In this document: piece after piece, positions 1 to 8,688 of the stretch
How the letters are laid out: each line of letters starts with the position of its first letter
Numbering within the stretch: the first letter of the stretch is position 1
DNA from: Capnocytophaga sp.
GTDB lineage: Bacteria > Bacteroidota > Bacteroidia > Flavobacteriales > Flavobacteriaceae
Assembly (NCBI RefSeq): GCF_030532915.1
Contig: NZ_JAUNKD010000023.1
Coordinates: forward strand, 7,014-41,078
DNA: 34,065 nt
Reading direction: 5' to 3'
Notes under the pieces: generated by a model
The model's database searches: none
What the model saw: the letters and a program-made list of their open reading frames with translations, nothing else
What the model was told of the DNA's origin: nothing
Position numbers and translations under genes: made by a program

Positions 1-13
1 TATTCACTATTTC

Positions 14-54
14 CTAATCACTAATTGCTATTCTCTAATCGCTAATTTCTTATT
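14..54. repeat. AT-rich imperfect tandem repeat at a gene 3' end
   Basis: Two imperfect copies about 21 bases apart: CTAATCACTAATTGCTATT (14-32) and CTAATCGCTAATTTCTTATT (35-54). The repeat abuts the stop codon of the minus-strand epimerase gene, so it forms the start of that gene's 3' region. A similar low-complexity stretch lies just past the stop of the TonB receptor gene at 19382-19431. The function is unknown. Confidence 0.5.
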
Positions 55-1204
55 TCCCCATTTGTTCAAAGGTTTTCCAGCATTGGAACATCGCACGCGG
101 AACGTGAAAACAGCCTTTCCATTTACCGCCTTTGAGTGTCAGTAGGGGTTTTCCTTCCCGATTGAGGTATCCGAACCACTCACCGTGTTGTGGGTCAGAG
201 AAATGCGACCACGCATACTGATGCACTTTTTCATACCACGCCCAAATTTCGGCGTTTTGCGTGTGCAGATAGGCTTTTGAAAGTGCCACGAGGGTTTCCA
301 AATGTACCCACCAAAGTTTTTGGTCCCACTCCAATTGTTGCGGCGGATTTCCTTTGGAATCCATAAAGTACAAGATGCCTCCGTATTGCTCGTCCCAGCT
401 GTATTTGAGGATGTTAAGTATGGTTTGTGTTGCTTTTTCGATGAGTGCTTTGTCGCCCCGCCGAACGGCAATGTCAATCATAAACCACATCGCTTCGATG
501 CCGTGCCCCGGATTGAGTAACCGCCCGTTGAAGCTGTCTTCTTTGCTTCCGTCGGGGCGAACGTTTTCAAAAATAATTCCGGTTTCGGCATCTAAAAATA
601 CGTTCATTACTTCGTTGATACTGAAATCGATAGTTTTATTAATTTCCGCTTCGGAAAGCACACTTTCCAGCTCCAAAACCAAGTTTGAGAGAATCATCGG
701 AAGTGAAAATCCTTTCAACGGGCGCACATCGGTTGTTTTTTCGTACTTCCCTTTGGGGTTGTTTTGTTTTTTCAGAATGTTATTGTAGGTATTGATTGCC
801 AGCTTTTTATAGGTCTCATCGCCCGAAGCCTTTGCGTATTGACTGAATGCCATCGCGGCGAAGCAATCTGAGAAAATGTTGTAAGGTTGCACCAACGGTT
901 TTCCGTCGCGTGTCAGGGCAAAATAGAAGTTTCCGTCGGCATCCATCGCCTTGTTTTTCAGGAATTCAACGCCTGATTTTGAAATTTCGAGCCACTTCGG
1001 ATTTTTCTCTACCTGATTGTAAAGCATCGCAAAAGTCCACGCTTGTCGTCCTTGCAACCAAATGAATTTATCGGTGTCGAAAACGTTTCCTTCGCGGTCA
1101 AGGCAGGTGAAATAACCGCCAAACTCGATGTCCAACGAATGGTTTTCCCAAAACGGAATTACATCTTCCAATAATGTTTTTTTGTATAATTCACTATATT
1201 TCAT
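50..1204 (-). CDS. AGE-family sugar 2-epimerase (N-acylglucosamine 2-epimerase type)
   Basis: Cytoplasmic (alpha/alpha)6-barrel epimerase of the AGE/RnBP family, which interconverts GlcNAc and ManNAc or related sugars at C2. At 384 aa the length is normal for the family. Conserved blocks are visible: [11 protein letters not shown] near residue 53, [11 protein letters not shown] with His234, LWWVHLETL with Glu303, [11 protein letters not shown] with His340, and [11 protein letters not shown] with His367; the His residues match the usual catalytic and substrate positions. There is no signal peptide. In Bacteroidota such enzymes often serve sialic acid or host-glycan catabolism, but some act on cellobiose or mannose, and the sequence does not settle the substrate. 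The gene has its own upstream region with a -7 box, so it starts a transcript whose downstream partners, if any, lie left of the window. Confidence 0.9.
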   Translation of the reverse strand: MKYSELYKKTLLEDVIPFWENHSLDIEFGGYFTCLDREGNVFDTDKFIWLQGRQAWTFAMLYNQVEKNPKWLEISKSGVEFLKNKAMDADGNFYFALTRDGKPLVQPYNIFSDCFAAMAFSQYAKASGDETYKKLAINTYNNILKKQNNPKGKYEKTTDVRPLKGFSLPMILSNLVLELESVLSEAEINKTIDFSINEVMNVFLDAETGIIFENVRPDGSKEDSFNGRLLNPGHGIEAMWFMIDIAVRRGDKALIEKATQTILNILKYSWDEQYGGILYFMDSKGNPPQQLEWDQKLWWVHLETLVALSKAYLHTQNAEIWAWYEKVHQYAWSHFSDPQHGEWFGYLNREGKPLLTLKGGKWKGCFHVPRAMFQCWKTFEQMGK

Positions 1205-1277
1205 AATGTGTTAATTAATAATCAGTTTGTTATATTTTTTATGATTGAAAAATGACTACTGAAAATGTAGCAACGCA

Positions 1278-1285
1278 CAAAGATA
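1278..1285 (-). promoter_or_regulatory. -7 promoter box for the AGE epimerase gene
   Basis: On the minus strand this reads TATCTTTG, an exact match to the Bacteroidota -7 consensus TAnnTTTG. It lies about 75 bases before the epimerase start. No TTG is found at the expected -33 distance, so only half of the promoter is supported. Confidence 0.5.
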
Positions 1286-1464
1286 CGTCTTTTTTCATTA
1301 AAACGAATTTTTAGCGCGAAACTCACTGCAAGTTTTTCCTTATCTGTGATGATTTTCATTGTTTTCAACCGGTTGTTTGACGCAAAATAGGTTTGAAATT
1401 TTACTAAAAAAGCCTGAAAATCTTTCAAAAAAGAACTAAAAAATAAATTGAATCGGCTGTAAAA

Positions 1465-1495
1465 TTGGCATATTTCAATTATTTTTATATTTTTG
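1465..1495 (+). promoter_or_regulatory. Promoter of the DUF4834 gene
   Basis: TTG at 1465-1467, then 20 bases, then TATTTTTG at 1488-1495: a complete match to the Bacteroidota promoter pattern TTG-N(17-23)-TAnnTTTG. Transcription would start near 1501. This excludes the TTG codon at 1493 as a start codon, because it lies inside the -7 box. The remaining 1205-1464 stretch contains no gene I can support. Confidence 0.7.
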
Positions 1496-1513
1496 TCCGA
1501 AACTTATAATGAA

Positions 1514-1792
1514 ATGATTACAGAAGCATCTTTGTCCGGTTTTTTAAAAACCTTACTGATTATTTTGCTCGTTATTATGGGCTTGCGCCTTTTGATGCGT
1601 TTTTTGGCTCCTTATGCGATGCGTTATTTTTTGAAAAAAATCAGTCAAAAATTTGAAAATCAATATAATCAAACACAAAATCAGTACAATCAACCGCAGG
1701 GCAGGCAATCGGTAAGTGACGGCACGCCTTCGTCAAAAAATCCGAAAGCCACCAAGCAAGTAGGTGATTATATTGATTATGAGGAAGTTTAA
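1514..1792 (+). CDS. DUF4834 family small membrane protein
   Basis: 92-aa protein. One hydrophobic segment (about residues 6-27, rich in Leu/Ile) is followed by a short basic stretch, an Asn/Gln/Tyr-rich linker and a conserved acidic tail, KQVGDYIDYEEV. This layout, and especially the G-(D/E)-YIDYEE ending, is what I recognise as DUF4834, a Flavobacteriia family of unknown function. I take ATG 1514 as the start; a longer reading from TTG 1493 would begin within the promoter. It lies 44 bases upstream of the YfhO gene on the same strand, so the two are probably co-transcribed. Confidence 0.8.
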   Translation: MITEASLSGFLKTLLIILLVIMGLRLLMRFLAPYAMRYFLKKISQKFENQYNQTQNQYNQPQGRQSVSDGTPSSKNPKATKQVGDYIDYEEV

Positions 1793-1836
1793 TCCTTTTT
1801 AACTGTGTTCTGTTTTTACGTAAAATCTTATTTTAA

Positions 1837-4254
1837 ATGAAAAAAATAATCCCACATCTGATTGTTCTTGGGCTTTTTATCATAATTTCGTTGGCTTTTT
1901 TCTATCCCGTTTTGCAAGGAAAAGCCATTTTTCAGAGCGATATTGTGCAATATACCGCAATGGCGAAAGAACGCAACGATTTGCGGGCATCAACAGGCGA
2001 AGAGTCGTACTGGACAAACAGTGCTTTCGGCGGAATGCCCACTTATCAACTCGGGGCTAATTATCCGTATGATTTCATAAAAAAAATCGACAAAGCAATT
2101 CGGTTTTTGCCTCGCCCGGCGGATTATTTATTTCTTTATTTTATAGGGTTTTACGTTTTGCTTTTGGTGCTAAAAACCGATTACCGAACCGCTTTTTTGG
2201 GGGCGGTGGCTTTCGGGCTGTCCACCTATTTGATTATCATTTTGGGCGTGGGGCATAATGCCAAGGCACACGCCATTGGATATTTTGCGCCTGTTATTGC
2301 CGGCATCTTACTGGTTTTCAATAGAAAATATTTATGGGGTGGACTGCTAACAGCACTGGCATTGGCTCTTGAAATTAATGCCAATCACTTCCAAATGACG
2401 TACTACTTGTTGTTTTTGGTACTTCTGTTAGGCGTATTACTGCTTTATAAATCTCTCAAAAACAACACGATAGCTGATTTTGCCAAATCTTGCGGTGTTT
2501 TACTTGTTGCATTGCTCATCAGTTTGCTGTCAAACGCCACATCGCTGTTAGCCACGCAAGAATATGCCCAATGGAGTACGCGCGGAAAATCGGAACTCAC
2601 CATTGAGCCCGACGGAAGTCCCAAAGCAAATAGCGGATTGTCAAAGGAATATATCACTGAATATAGTTATGGAATCACTGAATCATTCAACCTGATTGTT
2701 CCCCGACTTTTTGGCGGTTCAAATCACGAAGCCTTGGGCGAAAACTCAAAAACCTATGATTTTTTGGTCAGCCAAGGCGTGCCACGTTCGCAAGCGCTTG
2801 ATTTTACGAACGGATTACCCACCTATTGGGGTGCGCAACCCATCGTGGCGGCACCTGCTTATGTGGGGGCGGTTGTGTTTTTCCTGTTCGTCCTTGCTTT
2901 GTTTTTGGTTAAAGGGCATTTAAAATGGTGGTTAGTGGCCGGTAGTGTGATGGCGCTGTTACTTTCGTGGGGAAAAAATTTCGCACCGCTTACCAATTTT
3001 ATGATTGATTATTTTCCGTTGTACAACAAATTTAGGGCGGTTTCGTCCATTCAGGTTATTTTGGAATTATGCGTTCCTGTGTTGGCGATGCTCGGGTTGA
3101 ATCAATTTGTGAAAAATACTTCGGAAGAAAATAAAAAACCGCTACTTTATTCGATTTACATCACAATCGGAACGCTTGTTTTATTGCTTTTAGGCAAAGG
3201 ATTTTTTGATTTCGTAGGGACTGCCGATGCTATGTACGAACAATATTACGGAAAAGAAATTATTTCGTTAATCAAAGAAGACCGCAAAGCCATTTACACA
3301 GCTGATTTGTTGCGAACAGCTGTTTTTGTGTGTCTTACGGCACTTGTTTTGATGTTGTTTCAATGTAAAAAACTCTCAAAATGGACAATGCAAGGGGCTT
3401 TGTTATTACTTATTTTGATAGATTTAGGCGGAGTTGCCAATCGGTATGTGAACAGTTCGGATTTTGTGCAGGCTCGGCAAATGACGCATCCGTTTAGTTT
3501 GTCACAAGCTGATAATCAAATTCTTGAAGATAAATCCGTATATCGGGTTTACGAACCCGAAGTAGGTATCAATGGGGCACGAACTTCGTATTTTCACCAT
3601 TCTATCGGGGGGTATCACGCGGCTAAACCCAAACGTTTGCAGGAACTTTTTGAGTATCAGATAGCAAAGGGCAATATGAACGTTTTGAATATGTTAAACG
3701 TGAAATACGTGCTGATGAAAAACGAAAAAGGGCAAATCCAACCAATTCAAAATGAAGATGCTTTGGGCAACGCTTGGTTTGTAGGTGAAATCATCACGCA
3801 AAAAAGTAATGATGACGTTATGAAACAACTTGCTGTGTTTAAACCCGATACACAGGCTGTTGTGCTGGAAGATGATATTCCTGTAAGTCTTTCAAAACAA
3901 TCAATGCCTGTTGATAGTACGGCTTCTATCGTTTTGAAAAGTTATAAACCCAATCAATTGGTGTACGAAAGTGATAATCAGGCTGATGGCTTTGTTGTTT
4001 TTTCCGAAATGCATTATCCGCACGGATGGCAAGCCACTGTTGATGGCAAACCTGCTGATTTTTATCGTGTGAACTACCTGCTTCGCGGAATGCCCGTTCC
4101 GGCAGGGAAACACACCATCATTTTTGAGTTTGTTCCCGAAGTGGTTTCAACGGGAAGCAAAATGGCTTTAACCGGGAACATCTTGTTGATTTTATGGGTG
4201 TTATCAGCTGTTTTCATACAACGAAGAACGAAAAAAATAGCACCGAAAGCATAA
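1837..4254 (+). CDS. YfhO family multi-pass membrane protein
   Basis: 805-aa integral membrane protein. The N-terminus has a membrane segment (about residues 8-28) followed by a periplasmic loop with conserved acidic and Gly-rich motifs (FQSDIVQY, SAFGGMPTYQLG). About ten further hydrophobic segments follow up to about residue 540, then a soluble C-terminal domain and a final membrane helix near the end. This is the architecture of YfhO proteins, which have a GT-C glycosyltransferase-like fold; in Firmicutes YfhO is linked to lipoteichoic acid glycosylation. In Bacteroidota the family is common and the substrate is unknown. It lies downstream of the DUF4834 gene and ends only 17 bases from the convergent CorC-type gene; a weak hairpin (CCGAAA/TTTCGG, 4243-4260) overlaps the stop. 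Confidence 0.85.
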   Translation: MKKIIPHLIVLGLFIIISLAFFYPVLQGKAIFQSDIVQYTAMAKERNDLRASTGEESYWTNSAFGGMPTYQLGANYPYDFIKKIDKAIRFLPRPADYLFLYFIGFYVLLLVLKTDYRTAFLGAVAFGLSTYLIIILGVGHNAKAHAIGYFAPVIAGILLVFNRKYLWGGLLTALALALEINANHFQMTYYLLFLVLLLGVLLLYKSLKNNTIADFAKSCGVLLVALLISLLSNATSLLATQEYAQWSTRGKSELTIEPDGSPKANSGLSKEYITEYSYGITESFNLIVPRLFGGSNHEALGENSKTYDFLVSQGVPRSQALDFTNGLPTYWGAQPIVAAPAYVGAVVFFLFVLALFLVKGHLKWWLVAGSVMALLLSWGKNFAPLTNFMIDYFPLYNKFRAVSSIQVILELCVPVLAMLGLNQFVKNTSEENKKPLLYSIYITIGTLVLLLLGKGFFDFVGTADAMYEQYYGKEIISLIKEDRKAIYTADLLRTAVFVCLTALVLMLFQCKKLSKWTMQGALLLLILIDLGGVANRYVNSSDFVQARQMTHPFSLSQADNQILEDKSVYRVYEPEVGINGARTSYFHHSIGGYHAAKPKRLQELFEYQIAKGNMNVLNMLNVKYVLMKNEKGQIQPIQNEDALGNAWFVGEIITQKSNDDVMKQLAVFKPDTQAVVLEDDIPVSLSKQSMPVDSTASIVLKSYKPNQLVYESDNQADGFVVFSEMHYPHGWQATVDGKPADFYRVNYLLRGMPVPAGKHTIIFEFVPEVVSTGSKMALTGNILLILWVLSAVFIQRRTKKIAPKA

Positions 4255-4271
4255 TTTCGGGGAAATTGGTT

Positions 4272-5528
4272 TTACGGATTTGAGTTTGTAACCCTAACGG
4301 TTTGGATTTTTGTTTCGGAACACTCTTCGATAAGGAAATCAAAAGGCGGCATCGAAACGGTTTCGCCTTTTGACGGAATTCCTTCATTGAAGGCTACGAT
4401 GAGTCCGCCAAGTGTCTCATATTCTTCACTTTCGGGTAAATTTAGTTTGTACGTTTCATTGATGTAATCCACTTCCAAACGGGCAGAAAAAATGTATTCA
4501 TTTTCAGAAATTTTTTCTTCCAAGAAATTATCTTTGTCGTGTTCGTCTTCAATTTCGCCAAAAAGTTCCTCAACGATATCTTCAAGGGTTAGCATTCCGG
4601 AGGTTCCGCCATACTCGTCCAACACCACCGCCATACTTTTGCGCCGACGGGTAAGCATATTAAGCACCTCATTAATTAACATTGTTTCAGGTATATACGG
4701 GATAGGTATCAATATGCTTTTGAGGTTTTTGGGCTTTTTGAACATATCAAACGTATGCACGTATCCGACGATATTGTCGATATTTTCGTCGTACACCAAC
4801 ACTTTTGAAAATCCGGAAGATACGAATAATTTTATCAGATTTTCGGGTTTTTCATTAATTTCAACCGCAACAATTTCAGTACGCGGAACCATAATTTCAC
4901 GTGCCTTTACGCCCGAAAATTCAAGTGCGTTTTGAAAAATTTGTATTTCGGCATCTACTTCCTGTTTTTCCTGAACGTTTTCCATTTGTTCCGAAATGTA
5001 ATCGCCCAACTCTAATTTGGTGAACGCCAGCGGAACATGGTCGCCTTTGGTTTTAAAAAGTACTTTCAGTAAAAAGTCGGAAATCCAGATGATAAAATTT
5101 GAAATTGGCGAGAAAATAACATAAAAAAAGTATGCCGGAAGTACCAAAATTTTCAGAAGTTGATTGGCATAAATTTGAAAGAAAACTTTCGGCATAAATT
5201 CAGCCGTAATCAAGATAATGATAGTGGAAATCACTGTGTGCCACAGTACATTTTGAAAAAAATCAGGGAGTGTTGCCGTCATAACCTTTCCCATTTCAAA
5301 GCCGTAAATTACCAGTGCTATGTTGTTGCCAACCAGTAATGTAGCAATGAGTTTGGAGGGTTTTCGGGTTATCTTGGTCAGCAGTTCGGCTAAAAAACCG
5401 CCTTGTTTTTTTTGTATTTCAATATGCACCTTGTTTGATGAAACATAGGCAATTTCAAAACCCGAAAAAAATGCCGATAACACCAAAGTTGTAACGATAA
5501 TCAGAATCGAAGTTGTATCCATAATCAT
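4272..5528 (-). CDS. CNNM/CorC-HlyC family membrane protein (hemolysin-like, DUF21-CBS)
   Basis: 418-aa protein with an N-terminal DUF21 transmembrane domain (about residues 1-180; opens with a hydrophobic segment ending SAFFSGFEIAYVS), a central CBS pair (about 200-325; VPRTEIVAVE and DEYGGTSGMLTLEDIVEELFGEI are typical signatures), and a C-terminal CorC_HlyC domain (about 340-418). Family members are implicated in divalent-cation efflux or homeostasis; the name hemolysin is historical. GldE, a gliding-motility protein, has the same architecture, but I see no gld neighbours and prefer the general family. Start could be Met1 or Met3. The upstream -7 box lies next to the YceI gene's terminator. 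Confidence 0.85.
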   Translation of the reverse strand: MIMDTTSILIIVTTLVLSAFFSGFEIAYVSSNKVHIEIQKKQGGFLAELLTKITRKPSKLIATLLVGNNIALVIYGFEMGKVMTATLPDFFQNVLWHTVISTIIILITAEFMPKVFFQIYANQLLKILVLPAYFFYVIFSPISNFIIWISDFLLKVLFKTKGDHVPLAFTKLELGDYISEQMENVQEKQEVDAEIQIFQNALEFSGVKAREIMVPRTEIVAVEINEKPENLIKLFVSSGFSKVLVYDENIDNIVGYVHTFDMFKKPKNLKSILIPIPYIPETMLINEVLNMLTRRRKSMAVVLDEYGGTSGMLTLEDIVEELFGEIEDEHDKDNFLEEKISENEYIFSARLEVDYINETYKLNLPESEEYETLGGLIVAFNEGIPSKGETVSMPPFDFLIEECSETKIQTVRVTNSNP

Positions 5529-5538
5529 AAAGTTGGTG

Positions 5539-5546
5539 CAAAGATA
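5539..5546 (-). promoter_or_regulatory. -7 promoter box for the CorC-type gene
   Basis: Minus strand reads TATCTTTG, a perfect TAnnTTTG match, just upstream of the start codon at 5528. No TTG is found at the right distance, and the leader would be very short, so this is a moderate call. Confidence 0.45.
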
Positions 5547-5547
5547 T

Positions 5548-5580
5548 AAAAAAGAGGCAAAAGTGAAACACCTTTGCCCC
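5548..5580 (-). terminator. Rho-independent terminator after the YceI gene
   Basis: On the minus strand GGCAAAGGTG, a 3-base loop and CACTTTTGCC form a 10-bp stem with one mismatch, followed by TC and a run of T. It begins about 30 bases after the YceI stop codon. Confidence 0.7.
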
Positions 5581-5610
5581 TTTATCCGTTTCGTTTAAGT
5601 TAAAAACAAC

Positions 5611-6285
5611 TTATTTTGTAGCTTTTACTTTTACAACCAATTCAATGTCGTCGTTGATAAATTTGTCTTTTAAGTTATCAAAAACCGATTTTGAGCCGTA
5701 ATTTACACCAAAATCAACTCGATTTACTTTGAAAGAAGCTGATTCAATGCTCACCTCATTATCGGTAACGGTAACCGTAGCGGGGAATGAAATTTCTTTG
5801 GTAATTCCTTTGATGGTTAAACCACCTGTGATGTTTTTCCCGTCAAACGATTTAAGAACGAAGGTTGAGGTAGGGAATTTTTTTACGTTAAAGAAGTGGT
5901 CCTCAGCTTCTTCTTTTCCGGTTCCTTTCAAGTGTTCTTCCAAATCTTCTTTTCCGTCACCTGCGGGAAGGTCCAGTACGGTAATTGAGTTCATATCGAT
6001 AACAAACTCACCTGATGTAACTGCCCCATTTTCAACATTTACACCACCTTCGCTCACTAAAATGGTTCCGTTGTGTTTTCCTGTTGGTTTTGAGCCAACC
6101 CACTCAACCACCGATGTGTTTGACACGGCATACGCAAATTTTGAAGCCTCTTTTTGAGTTGTTTCAGGCATCATTTGCTCTGTTTGCTCAGTAGCCATTT
6201 CATTTTTTTTCTGTGTGTTAGTGTTTTCACAACTTGTCAATGCAACTGCGGAAATAACCGCCAAACTTAATACAATTTTTTTCAT
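5611..6285 (-). CDS. YceI family lipoprotein
   Basis: 224-aa lipoprotein. The N-terminal signal MKKIVLSLAVISAVALTSC ends in a lipobox with Cys19; a Glu/Thr/Gln-rich linker follows, then a YceI-like lipocalin-fold domain of about 175 residues. YceI proteins bind polyisoprenoid or other amphiphilic ligands in a beta-barrel. Typical motifs are visible: VEWVGSKPTGKHNG, FVIDMNSITVLD, HFFNVKKFPTSTF, GGLTIKGITKEISFP. A longer reading from 6342 adds 19 residues that would bury the signal peptide and overlap the -7 promoter box at 6321-6328, so ATG 6285 is preferred. It has its own promoter and terminator and is probably monocistronic. The residues after Cys19 (ENTNTQ) do not look like a surface-export signal. 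Confidence 0.88.
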   Translation of the reverse strand: MKKIVLSLAVISAVALTSCENTNTQKKNEMATEQTEQMMPETTQKEASKFAYAVSNTSVVEWVGSKPTGKHNGTILVSEGGVNVENGAVTSGEFVIDMNSITVLDLPAGDGKEDLEEHLKGTGKEEAEDHFFNVKKFPTSTFVLKSFDGKNITGGLTIKGITKEISFPATVTVTDNEVSIESASFKVNRVDFGVNYGSKSVFDNLKDKFINDDIELVVKVKATK

Positions 6286-6320
6286 AAGTGAAAAGAGTTT
6301 ATTTTTATTATTATCGGGGG

Positions 6321-6349
6321 CAAAGATATAATTTAATTTCAAACAACAA
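6321..6349 (-). promoter_or_regulatory. Promoter of the YceI gene
   Basis: Minus strand: TTG (6349-6347), 18 bases, TATCTTTG (6328-6321). This matches the full Bacteroidota promoter pattern and places the transcript start near 6315, about 30 bases before ATG 6285. Confidence 0.65.
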
Positions 6350-6453
6350 AATTAAAGAAATGTTAAATCACAACAAAGTAACCTTTTGGTTGATTGTCTC
6401 CTGTGACTAACGACCGATGCTCGCAACACGAGTGAAAAACAGGTTATAAAACC

Positions 6454-6490
6454 AAATCGGCACGAATTTAACTAAATTCGTGCCGATTTT
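6454..6490 (-). terminator. Terminator after atpC
   Basis: A perfect 17-bp inverted repeat, AAATCGGCACGAATTTA (6454-6470) and its complement (6473-6489), with a 2-base spacer and A/T-rich flanks, located 20 bases beyond the atpC stop on the minus strand. It can act in either direction. Confidence 0.75.
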
Positions 6491-6509
6491 ATCGTAAAAA
6501 AATGTGTTT

Positions 6510-6791
6510 TTAGTCCACCAAAATTGTGGCGTGGTTGTTGTTAAGTTCCAACGTTCCGCCGGTGATGGCAATCAAAAATTCATCTTTTTTATTTCCTTTT
6601 TCGAAGCGGTCGACTACACTTTCTTTGATTTCGAGGTTTCCGTAAAGTTTTATGTAACCTTTGGTCAGCACCGACACGATTGCAGCGTGATTTTCAAGCA
6701 TTTGAAACTCTCCGTTTACACCCGGAACCGAAACGGCTTGCACCTCTCCTTTGTATAAAATTACCTCAGGGGTAACAATTTCTACTTTCAT
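6510..6791 (-). CDS. atpC: ATP synthase F1 epsilon subunit (short form)
   Basis: 93-aa epsilon subunit of the F1 sector, part of the central stalk that couples rotation to ATP synthesis. The N-terminal beta-sandwich is clear (TPEVILYKGEVQAVSVPG, GEFQMLENHAAIVSVL, ITGGTLELNNNHATILVD). The usual C-terminal helical hairpin, which gives epsilon about 130-140 residues and carries the ATP-hydrolysis brake, is absent; the protein stops right after the sandwich. This short form is common in Bacteroidota. It lies 20 bases downstream of atpD and is followed by a strong terminator. The other F-type ATPase genes are not in the window, which fits the split atp loci of Flavobacteriia. Confidence 0.93.
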   Translation of the reverse strand: MKVEIVTPEVILYKGEVQAVSVPGVNGEFQMLENHAAIVSVLTKGYIKLYGNLEIKESVVDRFEKGNKKDEFLIAITGGTLELNNNHATILVD

Positions 6792-6811
6792 AAGTTATCC
6801 GTTTGAAATGA

Positions 6812-8323
<1,512 letters not shown>

Positions 8324-8398
8324 TTATTGTTATGTTTAATTCTGGTTTTTAATTTTTACTATTTCATTAACTTACAGCCCAATAAGCGTAAGCGTTTG

Positions 8399-8406
8399 CA
8401 AAGATA
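8399..8406 (-). promoter_or_regulatory. -7 promoter box for atpDC
   Basis: Minus strand reads TATCTTTG, an exact TAnnTTTG match, about 80 bases before the atpD start. No convincing TTG lies at the -33 distance. The rest of 8321-8643 is A/T-rich and I see no gene in it. Confidence 0.5.
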
Positions 8407-8643
8407 TATTTTTATGCTTAAAATTAAAAATTTTTTGCCCGTTTTTCTTGATTAATCCGCACTTAAAAAACGATTTGATATATAATCTATTGGTTGTGAA
8501 TGGATTATGATTTGTTGTTTTTTGTGTTAATTACAAAATGATGTTGCTTTTTGAGTTTCATTGCTTTTATAAATCCAAGCAATGGTTTTAAACCCGATGA
8601 TATATTTTTTTTGCAGAAATTCTCCGTACTAATATTTTGAAAT

Positions 8644-8680
8644 AAAAACGCTTTGATTTTGTTAAAACCAAAGCGTTTTT
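8644..8680 (-). terminator. Terminator after the GH92 gene
   Basis: AAAAACGCTTTG (8644-8655) and CAAAGCGTTTTT (8669-8680) form a 12-bp perfect stem with a 13-base loop; on the minus strand the stem ends in a T run. It starts 9 bases past the GH92 stop codon. Confidence 0.8.
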
Positions 8681-8688
8681 CTGTTAAA

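Noticed and set aside
1493-1513. TTG 1493 as start of the DUF4834 gene
   Set aside because: It is inside the -7 promoter box; ATG 1514 lies downstream of the predicted transcript start.
4272-5528. Naming the CorC-type gene gldE
   Set aside because: The architecture is shared by all CNNM/CorC proteins and no gliding-motility gene is adjacent.
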